Source: Craterostigma plantagineum
Lineage: Eukaryota; Streptophyta; Magnoliopsida; Lamiales; Linderniaceae
Reading direction: 5' to 3'
Length of the DNA: 64,000 nt
Assembly: GCA_027422505.1 (NCBI GenBank)
Contig: JAPQWV010000017.1
Coordinates: 11,843,501-11,907,500, forward strand
This document shows positions 41,990 to 53,678 of this stretch, piece after piece. Every line of letters starts with the position of its first letter. Within the stretch, counting starts at the first letter, position 1. Under the pieces are notes generated by a model. It was not told where the DNA came from, made no database searches, and saw only the letters and a list, made by a program, of their open reading frames with translations. Made by a program: the position numbers and the translations under genes.

Positions 41990-42420
41990 AAGAAAGGTAA
42001 TTTCGAGAACTCAAAAAAAAAAGGGGAAGCTATGACAAAACCAAAAAAAGAGGGTGGTCTAGGAATTCGAAAAGCAAGAGATAAGAATGTCTCTCTCATC
42101 GGCAAACTTCGATGGGATCTCAAACAAGGGTCGGATAAGTGTTGAGTAGAAGTGCAGCGGGGTAGATAGATGAGAAGTAATAAGGTCAAATTACCAGCTC
42201 CTGGGCATGCTTCCCCCCATATATGAAGTCAATTATCAAGGGTCTTGCTGCTATCCAGAATGGCTTCAAGTGAAGAATAAGTGATGGGTCTCAAATTCTG
42301 CTTTGGTATGACTGGTGGGCAACTGATGATATTCTGCTAAAGCAAGTGGATCATATTATGCCTGATGAAGTTCATCTTCGGCTTTTTTATGTGATAAATG
42401 AGTATGGATACTAGTGGTAC
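41990..42420 (+). pseudogene. LINE RT C-terminal relic inside the organelle-like block
   Basis: The plus strand encodes PKKEGGLGIRKARDKN then VSLIGKLRWDLKQGSDK (about 42044-42140), the GGLGxR region that follows the RT in plant L1-type elements. About 42225 onward reads, with stops, as LAAIQNG..SDGSQILLWYDWW, the next conserved LINE block. Decayed. Confidence 0.55.
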
Positions 42421-45400
42421 TAGATTTCTATTGTTGTAGGACTTTATTCCAGCATTAAGAAAGAGCCCCGAAAGATCCATCAATAAGGTTTACGTCAACA
42501 TATCTATAGTAGACTAAGACTCTTCGAGGTGCATTAATTGCTGTGGATTTGATTCCTATTCAACTATATGCAACCTAAGCTGCTACTTTTGTCCGTGCAT
42601 ATCTTCAATCATGCTTTTCACAAGTTCGGTACACTAGAGGGAAAGTTCCACTAGTTCTATTGGCTTGAAGCCCGGATTCTTCCTAGAACCCGAGTCGATG
42701 TCAAAGAACCCGGCCTTCTCTGTGCATTCAGCAGCTCCTTAGTTCTTATTCTACCGCTTTTTCGTAGCTTTAGCAAAGCCAGAAGCTCAGCAACTTCAGT
42801 ACTCGATTTTGATTCCTACGTCCAGTCTGCTCTTGGAACATTGTAGTCCTTCTCTTTTATTTGATCTAGCTACCGTTTACTGGCAAACTATTCAACAAGA
42901 AGGAAGGGATCCAGCGAGATAAGATTTATTCCCTTCCTTACTCGTAAGCCAAGAGCCTCTTTACTGCTACTTGAAATAAGGATTTGCCCCTTAGGAGATT
43001 AGATCACTTCCCTGAAAGAAGACCCTATTTCAAAATCTCACTCACTGAGAAGATTATGGACCCACTTTTCAACGCTTATTTACTCGTTTAGAACCTGGAC
43101 ATTGATCTCGACCTAGCCTACCTTCGTAAACACCTTTCGATTCCGAATCATGCCCCCGTACAAAAGAAATGGACTAGGAGGGGTTTCCTTCGATCGGCCT
43201 ATTCACTCAGCTAGGGAATAAGACTAACCTAATTTACCTATTCACTGAACCCTCCGAGCTGAACTATTTTCCAGCGGAAGCATAAATGAGAAAAGCTCAT
43301 GTCTAACGAGTGTAGAGGGGCCATTAGTACTACTCACCTGTAAGCAGTACTTTAATTACTCTTCCAGAATCATCCAGAGTGCCAACCCCATTCGGTGAGC
43401 ACGGGTTGTCTAGCCCGAAGAGTAGAAGTAGGCTTAGGCTCGTCCTAGCTCCCTGACCCCAAACTATGAGTAGGCTATCCACGGTTCCTAAAGCAATGGG
43501 CATAGCTTTGTCCAGCTTCTTTCCTGGATTCCAAAAGAAAAGAAATGAAATCTGTCTATCACTTGACTTCCAAAGTAGCTGAATGAAAGAGTCTACCTTA
43601 TGAAAGTGTAGGGAAAAAGAATACTGACTTCAGAGGAACTTCCTACCGAAGCATCCACTACTGATACTACTGATCCATCTTGTTCTTTTATTCACTACTT
43701 CCAGGGAAACAGCAAGGAAGCTAGATCGGCTTTAATAGATATACTTGGCTAGTAGGTAAGCTATCAGGTATAGGAAATGGTCAATGTCTCGAAAGAAGCG
43801 AAAAGGAGTCAAAAACAACCACGTGACATCTGAGCGTTAGTTGTGCCAATAGAAGGATCGGATTCAGTAAAGGTCAGACGATCGGGGCCAATATCAGGCG
43901 TACCATAGGAAATCAGATCAGATCGGCCGGGTTATTTTCTCTTCTTGCGGCGGGCACGGGACCCCCGCGAGTGGCTTTTTTTCTTTTGAATTGGTGGGGT
44001 CTGACTGGAATATCGCTATCACGAACAGCGCGGAATATGGGTAACGACTCATGCTATTAGTATATAATAGATGCTATAGTTTTCACTAGAAAATAGGAAA
44101 CTGGGAAAGACTCGGCTGATGAATCAACCGGACGAAAAAGGTAGACCAGTGGGGCTATAGCTGGTACTCCTCCAAGGCTGTTTGCCGGTTTGCTCCATCT
44201 ATTCTTTCTTTATCATAGGATATTGAGAATTACTTCAACGCAACCCTCACTCTAACTACTTGCTGCCTGAGAACCTTACGCACAAAATGGTATAATTAGG
44301 ATAAACATATTCTATTCAATAATAAAGGGGAGAACCCATTTGCTCTTTCCTAATTTCCTATATTCGTGGAACGTTGGCGGAAATTATATGGAAGGCTTTC
44401 GAGCCATCACTGGCTGTCCTCTTCTCTACCTGTAGAAGAGTCACCATTTCCAAAAGGCAACCCCCTCACTTGCAAACTTCTGGTAGAAAGAACCTCTCTT
44501 GCTATGTTTCGGATTCGATCCTATCTTTTGTGGCTTTAAGCCTAATAGAAGTTCCCGCACTTGAGAAGGAATACCTTTTGTATTTTAGTGTTTTTCTCGA
44601 GTTATCAATTCTTTGACCATTTTTATACCGAGCTTTAAAGCCTATGACATAGGGGAGTATAGCATTCACTCTATCGATAGTTGGCTATTTGTTGGCTGTG
44701 TAGGACGATTACCTGACTACAGTACTTTAGTAACTCAAAAGAAACTTGACCTTCAGCCTGAAGGAAATAGGATACCGTCTTACGCGGTACACCGGACAGA
44801 ACGAAACAACTCTGACGCTCTTTCTGTAGCTAATCGAGGATAAGTTCTATAGACATCCCAGGTTGTTACCCTTTTAGGAAGTCAAAACTCTTGCCTCTCA
44901 TACCGGGTTAGAAGACCAAGAGCAGATAGGGTAAGAGCTGCTACGAAAGCGGTTACCTTTCTAACTTTCCTTCTTACAGGGCACGTCCTACCACAGGGTG
45001 CAGCAGTGTGGAAAGAAGGCGAGCTGTTGCTGATGTGATAAAATGCTAGGGAAGATAGATTGACTATGCCCCTTAGCGAACTGACTTCCTCTTTCTATCG
45101 ATGAGAAGCCATATTTGAGTACGAGTCCAGGTATCTGCAGACCCAGGTTCCCGCCATAAAGGTCAAACAAAGCCTTTTGTGCTGGATCATCCGGTTCATC
45201 TGGTGAATCCTATCGTAGTTATTCAGCCATCGGCACGGAAAAATGGTGTCGCTGGTCACTCGTGTACGAACAAAACGGAGAAGGAAGAGCATTATGGTCA
45301 AAAGAAGCACTAAGCTATAGCAGAAGTGTCAAATAGCCAACTCTCACCCGTCGACGAAGATCCGCTTCCTAAGATGGCCCCGCCCGTTTCATGCTAACTA

Positions 45401-47689
45401 AACTCATGACGATGAAACTATGAAATCCGCGAAGCTCGCTTGGCTACCTTAAGGAGCCCTTATTCCCTCTTCGGACCTCGTTCTGAAGAAAGAAAGATAG
45501 AGCGGTGACCCCCCGCCTAAGGCATGCGAATGGGAAAGCTTGACAGCCGTAGATCAGGGTTCAATTGCTATCAACCATGTTGGCTCCCTGCCCCATGAAT
45601 CAAGGTAGGCAGTAGAAGACCTCGCGGTTCCCTGTCAATGTTCTACACTCTACTTGGCTCGCGACATCTAGGGATGATGAAATCCAACCCGTGAAGAGCG
45701 TAATCGCCTGAAGTGGAGGGCTACCTTTAGGAAGGAAAACAGAAGTGGAAGTTCTTGTGGGTGGGGCTATGAAAATGAAACGTGGTATATAATGCAGGGA
45801 AAGGCCATACAAACGAAGCGTCTAACCGCTAGTCTGCGCTAGCTGGCAATGAAGAGATGAGTAGGACCCCCCTACTTCTGGTTCATCTCGGTTCAGCCTT
45901 GGTACGAGATTCAGATATAGTAATAGAGAAGATTTCCCTTCAAATGGAATAGTAATAGCTAGGGCGGAAAAGTAAAAGCAAGAAGGCAGTAAAGTGGTTT
46001 TCCAGTTCAAACCAGCTAGTATCAATTAGATATTCGATTTGCCTGCCCTCAGTCTAAGTCTTGGGACACGCTAATGGCATACACAAGTCTTAGTGCACGG
46101 CACACCACGCTTTGACTTACTTGTCTTAATGATTGGTCCCCGTAGACAGGTATTGCTTCAATGCCTTGCTATCTTCAAAGGTAGTAGATGAGTCGACTTC
46201 AATGTGTTGGGAACGCTGGAGGTGCCAGAGAAATCGTCTCAGTAGCAGTAGCCAGGATCAATGGAATCAGAGAAAGAGCTTCTAGTAGCCCTTCTTCTCT
46301 TTGGCCAATCCTGCCAAGCCTATCAAGATTATTTAGACTTGGTTAGCGAGTCAATTTACACCAGTTTTTCTGTTCATACATAGGCCGTAGAAGCTATTTC
46401 CTAACCTGAAAACGAGAAAGGGAACCTAATGTTCCACCCAGGCAAAAGTACTGAGAACATTTCTTTAGCAAAGAATGAAAAAGATTGAGCTAGCACGTCA
46501 GACTTGCCTGTCTACTCTCAGGAAGGCGGTATTCTAACATTTTTGACGAACTTTGACTCTTCCTACGAGCTTTAGTAGTTTGAACCTGATCTCTCAAAAA
46601 GAGAGGAAGCCAGAATTCAATAAGTTACTACTATCTATGACTGGCCAGCAGGCGCTACTATATGTATAGAAAAAGGAAGAAGGCATCTCATTGATTCTTT
46701 CAACCCTAAGAAAGATTAAGGCGGGATGTCAGCAGAGTCAGGAAGGGATAGAAGATAAATTTGTCCCTGAAGCGTATTCTTCCGAAACTCTTCTTCTTAT
46801 AGTTGATGTGATGGAAGGTCATTCGGCTATAGCAACTAAACAAGCAGCTCAGCAAGCGGTTGAATAAATAAGATCATTGCTTGAAGAGTTCAATTGCTAC
46901 AACAACTCGAAAGGCCTTTGACTGACTTACCTTATCGGGAACTTCTGTAACTTATATTTCTTAATTGAATTGGCCAGCGGTTCGCCTTATCGGTAGAAGG
47001 AGGTTCCCTTGCCGTTCGTGTTTCAACATCATCAAGATTCCACGTTGTGTCAATATTGAGTATCATAGGGAGACGTTCAAGGATAACAGGAGTAGTTGTT
47101 ACGTGTACAAAGGTGTGAGGTGCCACGCTTCCAACCCTCATGGAAAGCAAGGAAGGCTTAATGGCAAGGTAGGGAAAGGCGGGTTGAGGCCGGATGTAGT
47201 CTTCCCATCGCTCCAGCATTAGATCGCTGTTAGTGCTGCACCATGATGTTGTCGGAAGGGCTACTAGAGAGAAAGACTCCTTTGGCAGAGGCAATGGTAC
47301 CATCCGAGGAGGATTGGATTCCCTGTCACTGGGATTTCATTTCGTATAGCTGTCAAAACCCAGAGCTAATTCAACAAATGAAAGACGAAAGGAATGAGAA
47401 GGATATTGTATTGCTTTCACATAGAACCACTTAGCGTTCCCTTGGTTATCTCTTCGAGAGTGCTCTCTCTATCTCTAAGAAGGTTGTGCTACTCCCCGAG
47501 CATCACTAACCTACCAATGGTAAACATAGAGTTCCTAGTCTAAGGCACTCAAGAGAAGTTCAGAAAGCACGTCAGGGCAATAGGATTCTCGTAATTGAAC
47601 TATCGAAAGAGGACAGCGGGCTGAAGTTCTGAAAAAAGGTAGGCTTAGAACCAGTATACCCTCTACTTCGATGGCAGTGGAAAGGGTAT

Positions 47690-47950
47690 TCGCCAACGAG
47701 ACCCTATTTCTCCTTCTGCTCTTCTGTATTGTATTGCGATGGAAGGCTCTTATTCAAGAGAGGCAATTCAAATTGTTTTAGAAAGCTCCCCCGGGATCGA
47801 AATCCGATCTCTCACTTCCGACGATCTAATTTTCTTTGCTGAAGCTAGTCTACATTCAGCCCTTGGAATTTCATAATGACTCTCAGACTTTGCAGAAGCG
47901 TCGGGCCTCCCCATCAGTTGGTATAAAAGTCAACTCTTCCTTTCCAGTTG
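47690..47950 (+). pseudogene. LINE reverse transcriptase relic
   Basis: Around 47820-47870 the frame gives SDDLIFFAEASLHSALGI, a (A/S)DDL box of a non-LTR reverse transcriptase, preceded by LYCIAMEG and followed, in a shifted frame, by SGLPISWYKSQLF. This is typical of plant L1 relics. Confidence 0.55.
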
Positions 47951-49299
47951 ACAGGCACTTTCTTATATATATCAGGTACAATTCTTACGTAAGGCGGAGT
48001 AGTTATAAAATGATCATGTACGGTATATATAGGTGCACCTTGTCTCAATAATGATTCCACTCCATACGATGAGACTTATTTTGACTGAACTCTGTCTCTG
48101 TACTAGCCTAAAATATTATTTCATCTCCTATATTATATAAAGCAATCACATACATATTAGATATAATAAGAGAAAGCATACATCTTGAATAAGTTGGCTA
48201 CGATTAGTCACTTCGGAAGCCATTAACCAAAGCACCAGCTTTTGACTGCCCTTCTAAGGGAAGGTAGCAGGTCTCTTGGTAAACCCCTTGTCTCTTTCTG
48301 GTAATGGTAATAGTTGAATCCTTTCTAATGCCCAAGCTCTTTCTGTTGTAAGTGATTGGAGCTATAGGTGAGTGCCGGTACGCCTGTCGTTCTTTGTCCA
48401 AAGATTGTTGTTGTAAGTAGCTGCTATGCCGTTTTCTTGCTCCATTGTACTCTCTGTTGCTGTTTTAGTTCCGTCTGGCTATTGGTAAGCGGATCCCACT
48501 AGTCTTAAAAGGCTCGAATTTGCTATGGAGTTTGATGATTGCCGTAGACGAGACTCTTACTTTGTATCAGTTAGACTTTCTCTTGCTGTTGAAAAGTTCC
48601 GGTCCCAATTCACCGGTCTAGCGTACCCAACAAGTAATGTCCGAGCGTGAACCCCCATCAGTCATATAGCGTTAGCGCATACACGTTTTCTTGCTGATGA
48701 TGATCTGGTGCTGTAGCCTATTAGACGACGTCTACGCAGTAGGATCAGAGTAAGCGAGCTCACTCGACTATAATATAAAGTTGAGACACAAGACTCAGAC
48801 TCGGTTAGCGCTCTGCCCAATAGTAATAGCATCGAAAGAACTACTGCTGGCAGGACTGAGCCAAGGGCACCATTTCCCACTATGCCAGACGTTGTGGCCG
48901 GTCTGCCCTCTCTGATCTCGAACTCTTTCTCAGAAACAACAAAGAATCTTTGTCTTTTATGTCACTTCTAATATCTAATAGAAGTAGGTGTCTGCGAACA
49001 ATAGGCCTCTTGCTAAAGCAAAACAAAGATCTCTCTTTTAGGACGACTAGTAGCTAGCCTACCCCAAGAGTTCTGTTTCAGTTAGGGTGCTGTACTCTTT
49101 CTATTTTGAAGCTCAATTTGATCTACGGTCATTCTTCGATCCGGTTCACCACCCGCGGTAGGGCCACAAGCTGGTCAACGCCTGGCAGAGTATCAAGAGA
49201 GATACCCAGTAGTGCGACTTAGGTTAGTTTGCGATGGAAAAGGCAAGGTTTAGAAGCCTCCATTCCCGACGGGGCCGAAAATTTCCTCTGAATGCGAAA

Positions 49300-50280
49300 T
49301 TTCCTTGACTCAACCCATGACTTGCCGCACTCAAGGCGAGTCTAGCAGGATCAGGCGCGACGATCAAGACGATGATCAAGATCACCGCGAGGGGGAGAAT
49401 AGGCAGCAAGCCTCACAAACTCAAGGACCCATACAATCGATGCCGCCTTCCTCCTCTGGACCTGAAACGACGCCCGCAACAGAAACCTCACGCCCTACTA
49501 GCCAAAAAGCCCACCCAATCAACCCCGAGTCACTAGCCAAATCACCCTCACCACCAACTACTACCGTCTCCGAACCTCTAACTGCCACATCGAGACCACC
49601 ACCACACCGTCTCCACCCACAATCTCAGAACCTCTAACTGTCATATCGACGTTAGAGGCCACCACCACATCTCCACCTCCCGACACCCAAATCATCCTCG
49701 CCAAAACCATCACCACAACCGAGCCACCAGAATCTCCACCACAACCATCCCCACAATCCACAAACTCCTCCGACGCAAAACCCTCGCCACCACACAACCA
49801 TACCCTCTCAATACCGATTCCAACGTGGCTTCCGAGGACGTCTACTGCGCACAGAACGAGATCGAGGCCTACATCTTCAACGATGAATGGCTCTACACAC
49901 CCGCCGATGCACTAGCAGCCAGAAAATTGGTGGAGAATGCTCGACGTCTGCTAAAGGAAGCATCGCTGACGCTGATCAACACTGCAGACAACGAAAACGG
50001 GGAGGAGTACGACGCTGAACCGCCGAGCTCGAGAACATCCTACAATTTCAAGCGCAGCACGCTGAGGCTTCTGCTGCTCAACCGGATGTGCCCACGGCGA
50101 ATATACCAGAAGCACCGTGGGAAAACAAAAAGATCACCGCGCCATTTCAAGAAGAGATCAGGAAGAGGATCTGGCGGCGCAAGGAGCAGATCATAACGGC
50201 CTTCGATGAATACGAGCTGATGAACATCCAAAACTGGAGCGAAGAAAAGAAGAAGCTCTATCGATGGAGCCTTCTTTGCC
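49300..50280 (+). pseudogene. Copia aORF, third copy: N-terminal and central part
   Basis: It starts with CRTQGESSRIRRDDQDDD in the frame 49305-49637, similar to the basic-acidic segment at 16322-17161. A Pro/Thr/Ser-rich stretch follows. 49825-50196 has AYIFNDEWLYTPADALAARK and ENARRLLKEA, and after a shift 50088-50378 has KITAPFQEEIRKRIWRRKEQ. The front of the ORF and the element's own pol are missing: it begins at the edge of the organelle-like block. Confidence 0.75.
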
Positions 50281-50986
50281 ACAAGTGCACAAAGAGAACG
50301 CTGTCGGATGAAGAAAACATCGCTCTGGAAATGAATCGGGCCCCCATCTGCAAAGTCACTAATCTTCGCCAAGAGTAGAAAGGACGGGTCCACTATCCAG
50401 TGTTCACGGTAATGAGGCAGATGAGAGCTACAGTGAAGTCAGTGAGGCGGACTTCAAGTTTCTGCGCCTGGGTGACCTGTACAGCATGCTGGAATCCATG
50501 AAGCAGTTCAGACTCGTCCTCAGAAGTTCTGGACATCTCGTACGGGCTCAACCGGTCACCATGGGCTACATAGCTCTCAAGCGCCACATGCTCCGACAGG
50601 TCAAATTCTTCGCCACCCACGATCTACAGATGGCGGTGGAGCACAACCTGAAGAAGGTGAACCTAACTCGCCCATCTTTCAAGAACGCGGACGACTATCG
50701 AGAAGGCGATGTGATCGACGGAGATGATCCGGCGGTCGCCTACTCGAACTACAAGGGAAAGATGAGGCTGCTGCGCTGCTCCGAAGTGGCAAAGTTCTCA
50801 GATGGGACGCTCACCATCATCCAAGACAAACTCATGAGGATTTGTCGCATCCTTTCGGAAGAAGATCCACACTGCCGATCCAAGTTCGCGAAGTTCATCG
50901 ACGCTATAGCTGATCGAATGGTCCTTCGAAGAAATCTCCGCGCCTTCGAGTTCAAGCTAGGACTTCGCGAAACACTCACTCGCTAA
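50281..50986 (+). pseudogene. Copia aORF, third copy: C-terminal domain
   Basis: The frame 50486-50986 has LKRHMLRQVKFFATHDLQMA, NLKKVNLTRPSF, SEVAKFSDGTLTIIQDKL and RMVLRRNLRAFEFKLGL, colinear with 15531-16289 (LRQVKYFAAHDFQMALE, KVNLTRP, SEISKFSDGTLKII, RIVLRNDIRQFETALGF). The preceding part (50290-50480) is in another frame. It ends about 40 bases before the PPT at 51027. This is the best comparison for testing selection on the domain. Confidence 0.8.
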
Positions 50987-51026
50987 TCCACCATCACAAC
51001 GCCCAAGTTCCAAGACTCCCAACACA

Positions 51027-51039
51027 CAAAGGGGGAGAT
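51027..51039 (+). other. Polypurine tract of the third Copia copy
   Basis: 'acaaagggggaga' directly precedes the LTR start TGTTAGGATATTT at 51040. Confidence 0.8.
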
Positions 51040-51295
51040 TGTTAGGATATTTATAGATTGTGTCAATAGTTTAAGTCTTGGGTTTAATATTGTAATTATT
51101 TAATCTTTAGTGCTTGGGCCTTAATATACCTAGGGTTAATGTGGTATATAAGGTATTACCCTCACTATTTTTAAAGTTAGTCAAAGATCAAAAGGCTTAT
51201 CCTATTTTTCACACAATACACACACTTGAAGGTGAGAACCTCTCCCTTTTTCATTCCATCAAAGCCTCTTTGATTCCTTGTTTGGTGAAATCGGG
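51040..51295 (+). repeat. Partial Copia 3' LTR
   Basis: It starts TGTTAGGATATTTATAG, related to TGTTAGGAATATTTTAG of the complete element. It contains GGTATATAAGG (about 51133-51146), a TATA-like box, and is cut near 51295 by Tekay pol. Confidence 0.7.
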
Positions 51296-51695
51296 ACCAA
51301 CAGATCTGATGAACCGAGTGTTTAAGGAATTTCTTGACCGCTTTGTTATCGTCTTTATAGACGATATCCTCGTATATTCTAAGACGAAGGAGGAACACGA
51401 GGAACACCTGAGAACGATTTTTGGAATTCTTCGAGAGAAACAGCTGTATGCCAAATTCATGAAATGCGAATTTTGGTTGGAACAAGTGGCTTTTCTGGGG
51501 CATATCATTTCGGAAAGCGGAATATCGGTGGATCCCAACAAGATTGAAGCAATAGAAAATTGGCCACGACCGACCACTCCCACTGAAGTTCGAAGTTTTC
51601 TCGGGCTTGCTGGATATTATCGGAAGTTCATTAAGGACTTTTCTAGCATAGCCTCGACGCTTACCAATTTGACGAAGAAAAATGTCCCATTCTAG
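51296..51695 (+). pseudogene. Tekay pol (plus copy): C-terminal half of reverse transcriptase
   Basis: It starts abruptly in [20 protein letters not shown] and goes on to [36 protein letters not shown] and [20 protein letters not shown], ending at a stop (51693). The FIDD box is intact, but everything upstream, including the 5' LTR, gag and protease, is gone. The protein is very close to the minus-strand copy at 9493-10227. Confidence 0.88.
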
Positions 51696-52388
51696 TGGAC
51701 AGAAGAATGTGAGCGGAGTTTTCAGGAGCTAAAGTAACAGCTGACGACTGCTCCAGTTCTAACGATACCTTCGAGTGCTGGAGGATTTTCGGTGTATAGT
51801 GATGCCTCAAAGAATGGCTTGGGGTGCGTGTTAATGCAAAATGGGAAGGTAATGGCTTATGCCTCCCGACAGATGAAACCGAACGAGAATAATTACCCCA
51901 CCCATGATCTCGAACTCGTTATAGTGGTGCTTGCCCTAAAAATCTAGCGACACTATCTCTACGGAGAAAGGTGCGAGATCTTTACGGATCACAAGAGTCT
52001 GAAGTACTTCTTCAGGCAGAAGGAGTTGAATATGTGGCAAAGTAGATGGCTCGAACTAGTAAAGGACTACGACTACGTGATAAATTATCACCTAGGGAAA
52101 GCTAACGTGGTCGCAGACGCTCTGAGCCGAAAAGTCGTAAATGTTGAATTGAGTCAGCTCGGAGTTGAGGTAATCAATTTTGGGGAAATTAAAGCAAAAT
52201 TGGCAGCGCTGACACTTAAGCCGACGATGTTAGACCGAATTCTTGAAGCGCAAAAAGAAGATGAGTTGTATTGGAAGGTTCGAAATGAACGAGAAGGAGA
52301 TGTCTCATCGGAGTTCGAGAAGACGGAAGCTTGCGATTCAGAGGTCACTTATATGTGCCGAAAGATGAAGAAATCCGTCGAACCCTAA
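51696..52388 (+). pseudogene. Tekay pol (plus copy): RNase H
   Basis: [56 protein letters not shown] and [15 protein letters not shown] are present in order, with stops at about 51736 and 51945 in an otherwise readable frame. Better preserved at its start than the minus-strand copy. Confidence 0.85.
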
Positions 52389-53310
52389 TGATGGAGGCAC
52401 ATACGATGATCTACTCAGTGCATCTCGGTGCAACGAAGATGTATCGAGATTTGCGAATGAACTATTGGTGGCCAGGAATGAAGAAGGATGTTGTTACTTT
52501 CATAAACCGATGCCTGACCTGTCAACAGATCAAGACAGAACATCAAAGGCCGGCAGGAATTTTTCAACCTTTGACAACACCCGAGTGGAAGTGCGACCAT
52601 ATAACAATGGATTTCGTCATCGGATTACCGAAGACCGTAAAAGGCCACGATGCAATTTCGGTAATTGTCGACAGACTGGCTAAGTCTGCCCATTTTATGT
52701 CTATCAATCAAACCTATTCCATGAGAAGTACGCAGAGTTGTATATCCAAGAAATAGTGAGACTCCATGGGATCCCGATGTCAATTGTCTCAGATCGGGAT
52801 TCGAGATTTCTTTCCCAGTTTTGGGTGAGCTTACAGAAGGCTTTGGGGACTAAACTGCCTTTTTAGCTCAGCTTATCATCCCCAGACTGACGGACAGTCG
52901 GAAAGAACGATCCAGATGCTCGAGGACATGTTGAGGGCGTGTGTTTTGGATTTCCGAGGAAGCTGGAGTAAATACCTTCCACTGATCGAATTTTCTTACA
53001 ACAACAGCTATCAAGCGACGATTGGGATGGCGCCTTACGAAGCCTTGTATGGGCATAGATGTCGACCCCCAATTCATTGGGATGAAATCGGGGAAAAGGC
53101 GATGTTAGGACCCGGAATGGTTCGTGAAATTACTAAAGCTGTTAGTAAAATTCGGGAGAGGATGCAAATGACCCAAAGTCGTCAGAAGAGTTATGCAGAT
53201 AAAAGAAGAAGACCATTGGAATTGAGGAGGGTGATCAAGTTTTTCTAAAGGTATATAGGACGTTTCGAGACGAAAAGGGAAGCTAAGTCCGAGATATATA
53301 GGACCCTTCA
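52331..53310 (+). pseudogene. Tekay pol (plus copy): integrase
   Basis: The frame 52331-52756 has the zinc-binding part (HLGATKMYRDLRMNYWWPGM, CLTCQQIKTEHQRPAGIF) and MDFVIGLPKTVKGHDA. After a shift, [19 protein letters not shown] sequence occurs near 52780, QTDGQSERTIQMLE near 52885, and 52916-53248 continues with [20 protein letters not shown] and [14 protein letters not shown]. Frameshifts at about 52720, 52865 and 53245. Confidence 0.85.
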
Positions 53311-53668
53311 AGATTTTGAAAAGAGTCGACGAAGTGACGTATCACTAGAACTGCCGACATCATTAGCACAACTCCATGACGTCTTCCACGTGTCTACGTT
53401 ACGAAAATACGTGTCGGACCCGAACCATGTGCTACGAAGTGAAGCACTTCACCAGCAATTGAAACCGGACTTAAGTTACGAAGAAAGACCGGAAGAGATT
53501 CTAATGTACGAGGTGAAGCGACTCAGGAATAAAAATATCCCCCTAGTGAAGATCTTGTGGCGGAACCAGACGATGGAAGAAGCCACTTGGGAACTAGAAG
53601 ACGAAATGCGCGAGAAATACCCCAGTAGTTTCAGACAACTTAAATTTCGGGGTCGAAATTTCTTTTAA
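53311..53668 (+). pseudogene. Tekay pol (plus copy): integrase tail and chromodomain
   Basis: The frame 53390-53668 has STLRKYVSDPNHVLRSE, YEVKRLRNKNIPLVKILW and EATWELEDEMREKYPSSF, the chromodomain signature seen at 7505-7927. It ends 11 bases before the LTR. Confidence 0.85.
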
Positions 53669-53678
53669 GAGGGGAGGA

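Larger units (their letters stand above)
41320..49250. other. Probable mitochondrial DNA insert (NUMT), about 7.9 kb
   Basis: This block differs in base composition and word use from all around it: balanced GC, many GAAAGAAAG/CTTTCTT runs, no LTR or pol homology, and typical angiosperm mitochondrial intergenic phrases such as 'ttgaagcccggattcttcct'. I cannot identify an intact mitochondrial gene, rRNA or tRNA in it. Two pieces read as LINE-type reverse transcriptase relics (41990-42420, 47690-47950), which are known to occur in angiosperm mitochondrial genomes. The edges are approximate. The assignment rests on style, not on alignment. Confidence 0.5.

Noticed and set aside
46965..47222. 85-codon frame and other frames of 60-125 codons in the organelle-like block as genes
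   Set aside because: None matches a mitochondrial protein I recognise; lengths are those expected by chance at this base composition.
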